Of a DNA stretch of 5,556 bases, positions 1-5,464 are shown in pieces (the stretch's first letter is position 1; the number at the start of each line of letters is the position of its first letter). The notes beneath the pieces were generated by a model. It saw only the letters and a program-made list of their open reading frames with translations, made no database searches and was not told the DNA's origin. The stretch comes from Dehalococcoidia bacterium UBA6808 (lineage in GTDB: Bacteria; Chloroflexota; Dehalococcoidia; GIF9; UBA5629). The position numbers and the translations under genes were made by a program. The DNA lies in the NCBI GenBank assembly GCA_002452695.1, contig DKFA01000021.1:3637-9192 (forward strand), given 5' to 3'.

Positions 1-918
1 CCCAAGAACCGCCCTCAGCTCACGCCGGAGCAGATGGCAGCCCTCCAGAAGATGGACCTGGAAGAGCTGCTCAAGGAATTTGAAAAACGCCTGCAGGAAC
101 AGAAGGAACGGCACGACGGCGGCAACTACTGGATCGGCACCGGCGGCACCTCGCCCTTCGGCCACGGCGGATACAACCCGAGCGGCATCCTGGTCGGCGG
201 CCCCGGCGGCATGCGCAGCGCAGTGCGCATCGCCGAAGCGCGCTACTTCCGCAACTACCGCAGCGACATTACGCTGGACATCCGCCAGTTGAAGGTGGCC
301 CTCAAACAACTGCGCAAGCTTAACCGCATCGGGCTGGAGGAGGAGCTCGACCTGGACAGGACCATCGATGCCACCTGCAAGAATGCCGGTGAGCTGGAGT
401 TCAAATGGAAAAGGCCCCGCAAGAACACGGTCAAGCTGCTGCTCATCATGGACGCTGGCGGTTCGATGGAGCCCTTCGCCGACCTGTGCAGCCAGCTTTT
501 CTCGGCGGCCAACTCGCTCAGCCACTTCAGGTCGTTCAAATATTATTATTTCCACAATTGCCCGTACGACGTGCTCTATCCCGACATCCAGCAGCATAAA
601 GGCATTCCGATCGAAAAGCTGCTGAAGGCGCTCGAACCAGATTACAGGGTCATCTTCGTGGGAGACGCCTGCATGGCGCCCTCCGAACTGATGGACCGCT
701 ACGGCGACATTTATTTCCACGGCTATCAGAAGATGTCCGGCTATGAAAGGCTCAAGCAGTTCAGGTCGCATTTCTCCCACGTTGTCTGGCTCAATCCCGA
801 ACGTTCCGTCCTGCGCAGCTATCCGACTGTGCAGATCATCGCCAGGATGTTCCCCATGTTCGACCTGACCATCGACGGACTCAACGCCGCGGTGAAAAAG
901 CTCTCTACCAGGCAGTAA
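1..918 (+). CDS. VWA domain-containing protein, CoxE-like (5' end outside window)
   Basis: The reading frame is open from base 1, giving 305 residues. The ATG at 34 is internal, because the codons before it (PKNRPQLTPEQ) already belong to the same charged helix that continues with LEELLKEFEKRLQEQKERHD. A Gly-rich segment follows (IGTGGTSPFGHGGYNPSGI, about residues 45-62). The von Willebrand A domain begins near residue 142 with KNTVKLLLIMDAGGSM. The metal-site motif reads D-A-G-G-S (Asp151, Gly153, Ser155), so the first Ser of the classical DxSxS is Gly; I recall related proteins with the same DxGxS form. Later landmarks are YYFHNC (about 182-187), VGDACMAPSEL (about 220-230) and VWLNP (about 262-266). 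Full-length relatives, as I recall them, are near 390 residues, so roughly the first quarter is missing. Such proteins usually partner a MoxR-type AAA+ ATPase, often encoded next door; that gene would be upstream and is not visible. The substrate is unknown. The family call is firm, the role is inferred. Confidence 0.88.
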   Translation, partial: PKNRPQLTPEQMAALQKMDLEELLKEFEKRLQEQKERHDGGNYWIGTGGTSPFGHGGYNPSGILVGGPGGMRSAVRIAEARYFRNYRSDITLDIRQLKVALKQLRKLNRIGLEEELDLDRTIDATCKNAGELEFKWKRPRKNTVKLLLIMDAGGSMEPFADLCSQLFSAANSLSHFRSFKYYYFHNCPYDVLYPDIQQHKGIPIEKLLKALEPDYRVIFVGDACMAPSELMDRYGDIYFHGYQKMSGYERLKQFRSHFSHVVWLNPERSVLRSYPTVQIIARMFPMFDLTIDGLNAAVKKLSTRQ

Positions 919-934
919 GCAGGCCTCCGGCAGA

Positions 935-964
935 TAGACAACTGCCTTATCACAGGTCTATAAT
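935..964 (+). promoter_or_regulatory. Predicted sigma-70-type promoter for hpt (leaderless)
   Basis: TATAAT at 959-964 is a perfect -10 hexamer. TAGACA at 935-940 matches 5 of 6 bases of the -35 consensus TTGACA, with an 18-bp spacer. Counting the -10 as positions -12 to -7 places the start point at base 971, which is the A of the hpt ATG. No Shine-Dalgarno sequence lies at a usable distance before that ATG, which fits translation of a leaderless mRNA. The site sits in the 52-bp gap after the VWA gene. The hexamers are seen directly; promoter activity is inferred. Confidence 0.62.
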
Positions 965-970
965 TCCCGC

Positions 971-1492
971 ATGCCTGTTAAACCGAAAATACTGATCAAA
1001 CAGGAAGACATCTACGATGCCGTCGAGCGGATCGCCGGGGAGATCCGCCGTGACTATCGGGGCAAGAACCCCCTGCTGATCGGCATACTGAAAGGCTCCT
1101 TTATCTTCATGGCCGACCTGGTCCGCCGCATCAACATCAAGCTGGAAGTGGGCTTTATCCGGTTGTACAGCTACGGCAGCGGCACCGAGTCCTCGGGCAG
1201 CATCAAGGTCAAAACGAAGCTCGCCGACAAGGTCAGAGGCAGGCATGTTATCATCGTCGAAGACATCATCGACAGCGGGCTGACTGTGAACTTTTTAACT
1301 GAATTTTTGAAGAAAAAGGGCGCCCGTACGGTCAGGCTGTGCGCCCTGACCGAAAAGCGCCACAGGCGTAAGATCGATGTCGATATCGATTACCTCGGGT
1401 TCGAGGTGCCCGACAAGTTCATCGTCGGCTACGGCATCGACTGGGACGAGAAGTACAGGTACCTGCCCAATATCTGCTATATCGAAGATTGA
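971..1492 (+). CDS. hpt: Hypoxanthine phosphoribosyltransferase
   Basis: This cytoplasmic purine-salvage enzyme transfers the phosphoribosyl group of PRPP to hypoxanthine (often also guanine), giving IMP (or GMP). At 173 residues it has the usual bacterial Hpt length. Visible motifs in order are: the LKGS loop at 40-43, which contacts pyrophosphate; the flexible loop SYGSGT at 67-72, holding the Ser-Tyr pair that closes over the active site; the PRPP-binding signature VIIVEDIIDSGLT at 93-105, with the acidic pair Glu97-Asp98 and the catalytic-base candidate Asp101; Lys129 in LTEKRHRR, equivalent to the Lys that reads the purine 6-oxo group; and the C-terminal VPDKFIVGYG at 146-155. The signature is intact, so the enzyme should be active. 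The ATG at 971 has no clear ribosome binding site but lies at the predicted transcription start of an upstream promoter. The gene ends 32 bp before the adenine deaminase gene, whose product supplies hypoxanthine. Specificity for hypoxanthine over guanine or xanthine cannot be read from sequence alone. Confidence 0.95.
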   Translation: MPVKPKILIKQEDIYDAVERIAGEIRRDYRGKNPLLIGILKGSFIFMADLVRRINIKLEVGFIRLYSYGSGTESSGSIKVKTKLADKVRGRHVIIVEDIIDSGLTVNFLTEFLKKKGARTVRLCALTEKRHRRKIDVDIDYLGFEVPDKFIVGYGIDWDEKYRYLPNICYIED

Positions 1493-1511
1493 CCGTCCCG
1501 AATAATGATAC

Positions 1512-1518
1512 GAGGTAG
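1512..1518 (+). promoter_or_regulatory. Ribosome binding site of ade
   Basis: GAGGTAG ends 6 nt before the ATG at 1525. It supports this start and contrasts with hpt, which lacks such a site. The 32-bp gap between hpt and ade shows no separate promoter or terminator, which favours one transcript. Confidence 0.75.
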
Positions 1519-1524
1519 TTTAAT

Positions 1525-3219
1525 ATGAGCCTTTCACACCTGATCGCAGTGGCCCGCGGGGACAAGCCGGCTGACATCGTTCTGAAAAACGCTCGCATTG
1601 TCAACGTATTGACGGGCAGCATTGAAAAAGGCAATGTCGCTCTTTACGGAGACCATATTGCGGGCGTAGGGGACTACAGCGAGGCGGAAGATGTCATCGA
1701 CCTTAAGGGCAACTACCTGGCCCCGGGCTTCATCGACGGCCATGTGCACATAGAAAGCTCCATGCTGCACCCGGCGCAGTTCGCCCGGACCGTCGTGCCC
1801 CACGGCACCACTTCCGTCTCCACCGACCTGCACGAGATCACTAACGTGGCAGGGCTGGACGGCATCAGGTTCGTCATGAATTGCTCGCGCAGGCTGCCGA
1901 TGGACTTTTTCTTCCAGGTCGCTTCGTGCGTCCCGGCCACGCATATGGAAACGTCCGGGGCTGCTATCGGCACGGCCGAGATCAAACGCTTGCTGAAATG
2001 GAAAAACAACGTCGGCCTGGGCGAGATGATGAACTATCCGGGAGTCATACACGGTTTCACGCCTGTCATCAGCGCACTGGAAGCCGCCCGTGAACATGTC
2101 ATCGCCGGGCATGCCCCCGGCCTGAGGGGCAGGCAACTGAACGCCTATATCGCAGGCAATATCGACTCAGACCATGAAACGACCGAACTGGAAGAGGGCA
2201 GAGAGAAGCTGGCGCGCGGACTCAACCTTATGGTGCGCGAAGGCACCTCGGAAAAAAACCTGGCTACGCTGCTGCCCCTGATCACCGACAAGACCTGGCC
2301 TCGTTTTATGTTTGTCTCGGACGACCGCAGCTGCAGCGACCTGATCGAGGACGGTCATATGGACGCCATTGTACGCCGGGCCATCGCTCTGGGACTCGAT
2401 CCCGTCAGAGCTATACAACTGGTTACCTGCAACCCCGCCCACTATTTCAGGCTGTACGACCTGGGACGCATCACGCCCGGCGCACGCGCCAACCTGGTGA
2501 CCTTCTCAAACCTGAAGGAAATCGATATCGATCTGGTGTTTTACCATGGCCGTCCGGCAGCCAGGGGTGGGAAATACCTCGGCCCCTCCTATAACGCAGC
2601 GCCCGATAAACTGTTACATTCCATCAACTACAAACCTTTCGACGCCGAAGCGCTGCAGTTGAAGATCAAACAGGAACAGTACCCTGTGATCGAGCTTATA
2701 CCCGGCCAGATCGTCACACGCAAGAAGATGGTCAAGATCGACAAAGGTCTTTTCCAGCCCGATATCTCCCGTGATTTGCTCAAAGCAGTGGTGATCGAGC
2801 GGCACAAGGCCACCGGCAATATCGGCCTGGGAGTGGTTAAGGGCTTCGGCATCAGGGACGGCGCCATCGCTTCAACCATTGCCCATGACTCGCACAACAT
2901 CGTGGCGGTCGGCAGCAACGATAACGACATCCTGGTTGCGGTAAAAGCCATCAAGGAGATGCGCGGCGGGCTGGTTGTCTGCCAGGGGGGGAAAGCTATC
3001 TCCCGCCTGCCGCTGCCCATCTGCGGGTTGCTCTCCACCGATGACGCAGCCGAAGTATCGCGCGAGTTCGACAAGCTCGAAAAGACGGCCGCCCGGCTGG
3101 GCAAACTGCCCCCTGCCCCCTTCGCCCTGCTTTCTTTCATCGCCCTGCCCGTCATCCCCGAGCTGCGCATCACCGACAAAGGCATCGTAGACGTAGTGCA
3201 GTTCAAGATCATCAGTTGA
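1525..3219 (+). CDS. ade: Adenine deaminase
   Basis: This metal-dependent amidohydrolase-superfamily enzyme hydrolyses adenine to hypoxanthine and ammonia in the cytoplasm. Its 564 residues fit the long bacterial adenine deaminase family. After an N-terminal beta-rich part (ADIVLKNARIVNV), the metal site begins with GFIDGHVHIESSM (about 68-80), carrying His73 and His75. Further family motifs are PHGTTSVSTDLHEI (92-105), GLGEMMNYPGVI (164-175) with Glu167, AGHAPGLRG (194-202), DSDHETTE (214-221) and FVSDDRSCSDLIEDGHMD (263-280) with the Asp266-Asp267 pair. The C-terminal domain specific to this family contains TIAHDSHNIVAVG (451-463). No key residue appears lost. The GAGGTAG ribosome binding site supports the ATG at 1525. 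Lying 32 bp after hpt, it forms a complete adenine to hypoxanthine to IMP route, so cotranscription from the hpt promoter is likely. Nothing in the leader suggests a purine riboswitch. Paralogues acting on other aminopurines exist, but the motif match makes adenine the best guess. Confidence 0.95.
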   Translation: MSLSHLIAVARGDKPADIVLKNARIVNVLTGSIEKGNVALYGDHIAGVGDYSEAEDVIDLKGNYLAPGFIDGHVHIESSMLHPAQFARTVVPHGTTSVSTDLHEITNVAGLDGIRFVMNCSRRLPMDFFFQVASCVPATHMETSGAAIGTAEIKRLLKWKNNVGLGEMMNYPGVIHGFTPVISALEAAREHVIAGHAPGLRGRQLNAYIAGNIDSDHETTELEEGREKLARGLNLMVREGTSEKNLATLLPLITDKTWPRFMFVSDDRSCSDLIEDGHMDAIVRRAIALGLDPVRAIQLVTCNPAHYFRLYDLGRITPGARANLVTFSNLKEIDIDLVFYHGRPAARGGKYLGPSYNAAPDKLLHSINYKPFDAEALQLKIKQEQYPVIELIPGQIVTRKKMVKIDKGLFQPDISRDLLKAVVIERHKATGNIGLGVVKGFGIRDGAIASTIAHDSHNIVAVGSNDNDILVAVKAIKEMRGGLVVCQGGKAISRLPLPICGLLSTDDAAEVSREFDKLEKTAARLGKLPPAPFALLSFIALPVIPELRITDKGIVDVVQFKIIS

Positions 3220-3242
3220 TCGGAGAACTCTGCATCCAAAAC

Positions 3243-3251
3243 AGGAGGAGG
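3243..3251 (+). promoter_or_regulatory. Strong ribosome binding site deciding between two ATGs
   Basis: AGGAGGAGG is a very strong Shine-Dalgarno sequence. It lies directly before tandem start codons at 3253 and 3256. The first AGGAGG leaves 4 nt to the first ATG and 7 nt to the second, so the second ATG is better spaced and may be the true start. Confidence 0.75.
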
Positions 3252-3252
3252 C

Positions 3253-4059
3253 ATGATGAAATTCGAGACCCTAATGGTGGGAAAAACCGGCGCCACCACC
3301 ACGGTCATGCTTAACCAGCCGGAGCGGATGAACCCGTTGAACGCAGTGTTCTTCCTCGAATTCAAACAGGTGCTGGAAGAACTGAAGTGTGATACGAAAT
3401 GCCGGTTCGTCATCTTCACTGCCGCAGGCGAGGCCTTTTCCTGCGGGTTCGACATGTCCCCTGAAGCCATCGCGGACAGATTTAAACACCGCGGGCTGCA
3501 AAATGAGCGCCAGTGGCAGTCATTTTCCCAGGATGTCATGAATACGATGGAGAACCTTGAACAGATCACCGTCGGAGCGGTCAACGGCGTGGCTGTGGGC
3601 GGGGGTTGCTGCCTGCTGCTGAACTGCGATTTCCGCATCGCCAGTGAAAAAGCTGCCTTCAGGATACCCGAAACCCGGCTGGGCATGCCGCTCTCCTGGG
3701 GATCTACGCCCAGACTGGTTTCCCTGATCGGTCCTTCACATACCAAGGAATTGATCATGACCGCAGAAAAAATCGGCGCCGCTGAAGCCTATAGGATCGG
3801 CCTGGTCAATAAAGTGGTTCCACATGACAAACTGCTGCCGGCCTGCCATGAGTTGATCGATAAGCTGGCCCTGAGCGGCCCTATGGCATTGAAGATGTGC
3901 AAGAAACAGGTCAATGCAGCTTCCACCACCCGTAATATGGACCTTTACCTTTTCGAAACTGACCTGATGGACCTCTGCTTCAACTCCGGGGACACTATGG
4001 AAGGTATCGCTGCCTTCATGGAGAAGCGCCCGCCCGATTTTCCCTCCGCCAAAATTTGA
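3253..4059 (+). CDS. Enoyl-CoA hydratase/isomerase (crotonase) family protein
   Basis: The 268-residue product (267 if the second ATG at 3256 is used) has normal crotonase length. Family landmarks are: the start strand with LNQPERMNPLN (20-30), matching the usual RPxxxNAL region; the first oxyanion-hole segment AFSCGFDMS (61-69); the second oxyanion segment NGVAVGGGCCLLLNCD (111-126); and IPETRLGMPL (138-147). By alignment with rat mitochondrial enoyl-CoA hydratase, catalytic Glu144 (GGGCE) corresponds here to Cys120, while Glu164 is kept as Glu140. Classical hydratases need both; enoyl-CoA isomerases of this fold work with the equivalent of Glu164 alone. An isomerase or other acyl-CoA reaction is therefore more likely than plain hydration. 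The gene follows ade by 33 bp with a strong ribosome binding site and no visible terminator between, so it may be cotranscribed although it does not belong to purine salvage. A thiolase remnant lies directly downstream. The fold call is firm; the reaction is open. Confidence 0.85.
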   Translation: MMKFETLMVGKTGATTTVMLNQPERMNPLNAVFFLEFKQVLEELKCDTKCRFVIFTAAGEAFSCGFDMSPEAIADRFKHRGLQNERQWQSFSQDVMNTMENLEQITVGAVNGVAVGGGCCLLLNCDFRIASEKAAFRIPETRLGMPLSWGSTPRLVSLIGPSHTKELIMTAEKIGAAEAYRIGLVNKVVPHDKLLPACHELIDKLALSGPMALKMCKKQVNAASTTRNMDLYLFETDLMDLCFNSGDTMEGIAAFMEKRPPDFPSAKI

Positions 4060-4105
4060 TGCACACCGTTTACCCCAATGTTTAGCTCAGCATACTTGTA
4101 CGCGT

Positions 4106-4635
4106 GATAATGATTGCCCGAAAACCGCCCTGTTACTAACCCTCATGCTCAAACCGTCCTTTAAACCGCTCGGGCAGATCACCGCGGGCAACTCGTCTCC
4201 CGTGACTGCAGGCGCGACCTGCGTGCTGGTCATATTCAGAGAAAGAGCTGATAGGCTTCGGCTCAACACAATGGCCAGCCTGATCTCCTTCGTTGTTGCA
4301 GGGGTGTGGAGCCCTCGCTGATGGAGAAGGCCCCGTCCCTGCCTCTAAAAGCCCTGAAAAACGCCGGCATGCAGATCGGCGACATCGACTTCTTTGGAGT
4401 CAACGAGGCCTTCAGCATTGTGGCCCTTAACGCGATCAAGGAACTTGGCATGGATATCAACAAGGTCCACATCCACGGTGGAGCGCTGGCTATCGGTCAC
4501 CCGCTGGAAGCTTCAGGCGTCAGGCTGATCGGCACCCTGGCCCAGGTACTCAAACAGGAAGGCGGCACGTACGGCTCTGTCAACTTGTGCTGCGGTATGG
4601 TACAGGGCGTAACCTGCATCATCAAAAAAGCATAA
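4106..4635 (+). pseudogene. Acetyl-CoA acetyltransferase (thiolase) remnant, N-terminus lost and frameshifted
   Basis: Two frames together spell the C-terminal part of a thiolase. The first, from about 4145 and perhaps 4106, reads MLKPSFKPLGQITAGNSS, then PVTAGATC and FVVAGV, and runs into a stop at 4319-4321. The homology resumes in another frame at 4309 (EPSLMEKAPSLPLKALKNAG) and continues through VNEAFSIVALNAIKELG, HIHGGALAIGHPLEASG and NLCCGMVQG to a stop at 4635. The junction GGGGTGTGGAG carries two extra bases (TG, a GTGTG dinucleotide repeat); removing them restores AGVEPSLM, the expected thiolase text. About 175 of the usual roughly 390 residues remain, and the N-terminal domain with the nucleophilic Cys is absent: upstream lies only the crotonase stop. 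The catalytic His of GHP and the Cys of the C-terminal CxG are still present, but GHPLG has become GHPLE and the usual Gly-run after CxG is altered. The left boundary is uncertain. A separate functional C-terminal protein starting at the GTG at 4306 is possible but unlikely. Confidence 0.82.
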
Positions 4636-4700
4636 TCAATAGCCGGTATACGTCTAGCATTTACCAGACAGCCTGCAATGTTGGGCACCTGTTTTATACG

Positions 4701-4746
4701 TAATAAATAAAAATCCCGCTTTTTCAAGCGGGATTTTTATTTATTA
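4701..4746. terminator. Bidirectional intrinsic terminator (perfect 21-bp hairpin)
   Basis: Bases 4701-4721 are exactly complementary to 4726-4746, leaving a 4-nt loop TTTC. The core is AATCCCGCTT/AAGCGGGATT, flanked by an A-run on the left and a T-run on the right, so RNA from either strand forms a GC-core hairpin ending in U-rich sequence. It lies 65 bp after the thiolase remnant and 36 bp beyond the stop of the minus-strand operon, where two converging transcripts would need to end. Confidence 0.93.
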
Positions 4747-4782
4747 ATAGTTTTTAATGTAATCACATGTGCCACTATCACA

Positions 4783-4974
4783 TTAACTGTCTTTCTTTTC
4801 CGATACCCATTTTAACGGCATTTCTATTACACAGTATGTATTTTGTATAAGCTTATCTGGCTGTCCTTTATGTGCTGCGCTACGTTTCGAAATCATTATC
4901 TTGCTTATTTCAGAGGCTTCAACAGCAATTCGCTCTCCGCGAATAGCATCACCCATACCTGTTAACTCAGTCAT
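4783..4974 (-). CDS. Small hypothetical protein, 63 residues
   Basis: I do not recognise this family. The product starts MTELTGMGDAIRGERIAVEA and ends with a charged tail (VSEKKDS). There is no signal peptide or membrane segment. The middle is basic (ISKRSAAHKGQPDK, about residues 28-41). The main support is its arrangement: the ATG at 4974 overlaps the stop of the preceding coiled-coil/winged-helix gene in the 8-nt sequence ATGACTGA, typical of translational coupling, and the gene ends 36 bp before a strong terminator. Codons are A/T-rich like the neighbour on the same strand. It could be a small partner of the upstream protein or a truncated piece of a larger one; the sequence does not decide. 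Confidence 0.6.
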   Translation of the reverse strand: MTELTGMGDAIRGERIAVEASEISKIMISKRSAAHKGQPDKLIQNTYCVIEMPLKWVSEKKDS

Positions 4975-5464
4975 TAGCTATTGCGATCTCACCACTTTTC
5001 TGTAGCTCATTACAAATCTTAACCACAGTTTTGAGATCAATTCCTAATTCTTGAGAAATATCAGAATAGTAAAGTGGCTGTTCCTTACAGAACAATTCTC
5101 TTACCTCCTTTACAGCGTCTTCATAAGAAATATCATTTATAATGATAACCTTCTCTTCTGGCATCCGAGATTCCAAAACGGAAATCCTTTCTTCAAATAT
5201 TCGCAGCTTCTCTTTCAACATTTCATTTTCCGATCTTAATTGGTCAATCGAGTCGGAATGTACACCAAGAATTGAAAGCTCGCCAATTGTTTGCACATAA
5301 TCATTGGTAAAAGCTCCGAGCATTAATGTATTTCTCATAGCGATATGGCTGCCTTTTGTAGCCTGTGAACACTGCAATCCAGAATCCATAGCACTAATTG
5401 TCTTGGAATCATTTAGAGGTTCGACAGCGTCTTTATAAAGGATATCCCTACCCAATTTATTCAC
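4967..5464 (-). CDS. Coiled-coil plus winged-helix hypothetical protein
   Basis: The 165-residue product has three visible parts. Residues 1-70 form a mixed region of no recognised family (for example MRNTLMLGAFTNDYVQTIG, 43-61). Residues 71-101 have strong heptad-like character (SIDQLRSENEMLKEKLRIF and onward) and are a likely dimerising coiled coil. Residues 105-163 look like a winged helix-turn-helix: strand KVIIIND, helix ISYEDAVKEVRELF, helix YYSDISQELG, candidate recognition helix LKTVVKICNELQKSG, then wing GEIAIAND. The layout suggests a dimeric DNA-binding protein, perhaps a regulator, but helix-turn-helix folds can also bind proteins. The GTG start at 5464 overlaps the preceding stop by 8 nt (GTGAATAA), the same arrangement as at its own 3' end, which supports this start over the in-frame ATG at 5389. 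No clear Shine-Dalgarno sequence is seen. The gene is much richer in A+T than the plus-strand genes. That it is a gene is likely; its function is unknown. Confidence 0.75.
   Translation of the reverse strand: MNKLGRDILYKDAVEPLNDSKTISAMDSGLQCSQATKGSHIAMRNTLMLGAFTNDYVQTIGELSILGVHSDSIDQLRSENEMLKEKLRIFEERISVLESRMPEEKVIIINDISYEDAVKEVRELFCKEQPLYYSDISQELGIDLKTVVKICNELQKSGEIAIAND

Noticed and set aside
34..918. A complete VWA gene starting at the ATG at 34
   Set aside because: The frame is open to base 1 and the residues before the ATG fit the family's helix, so 34 is an internal Met.
929..950. Small hairpin GGCAG/CTGCC with an 8-nt loop after the VWA gene, as a terminator
   Set aside because: The stem is only 5 bp and is followed by TTAT, not a T-run. 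It also overlaps the predicted hpt promoter.
1534..2136. Minus-strand open frame of 200 codons inside ade
   Set aside because: It is antisense to conserved adenine deaminase motifs, with no ribosome site or family resemblance.
2628..3758. Long minus-strand open frame of 376 codons
   Set aside because: It lies antisense across the well-supported ade and crotonase genes, resembles no family, and its composition is that of a shadow of G+C-rich coding sequence.
4300..4325. Programmed -1 frameshift in the thiolase
   Set aside because: There is no XXXYYYZ slippery heptamer or clear downstream structure, and the N-terminal half is missing anyway, so decay is simpler.
5051..5239. Plus-strand open frame of 62 codons in the A+T-rich part
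   Set aside because: It is antisense to the coiled-coil/winged-helix gene, which has better operon support.
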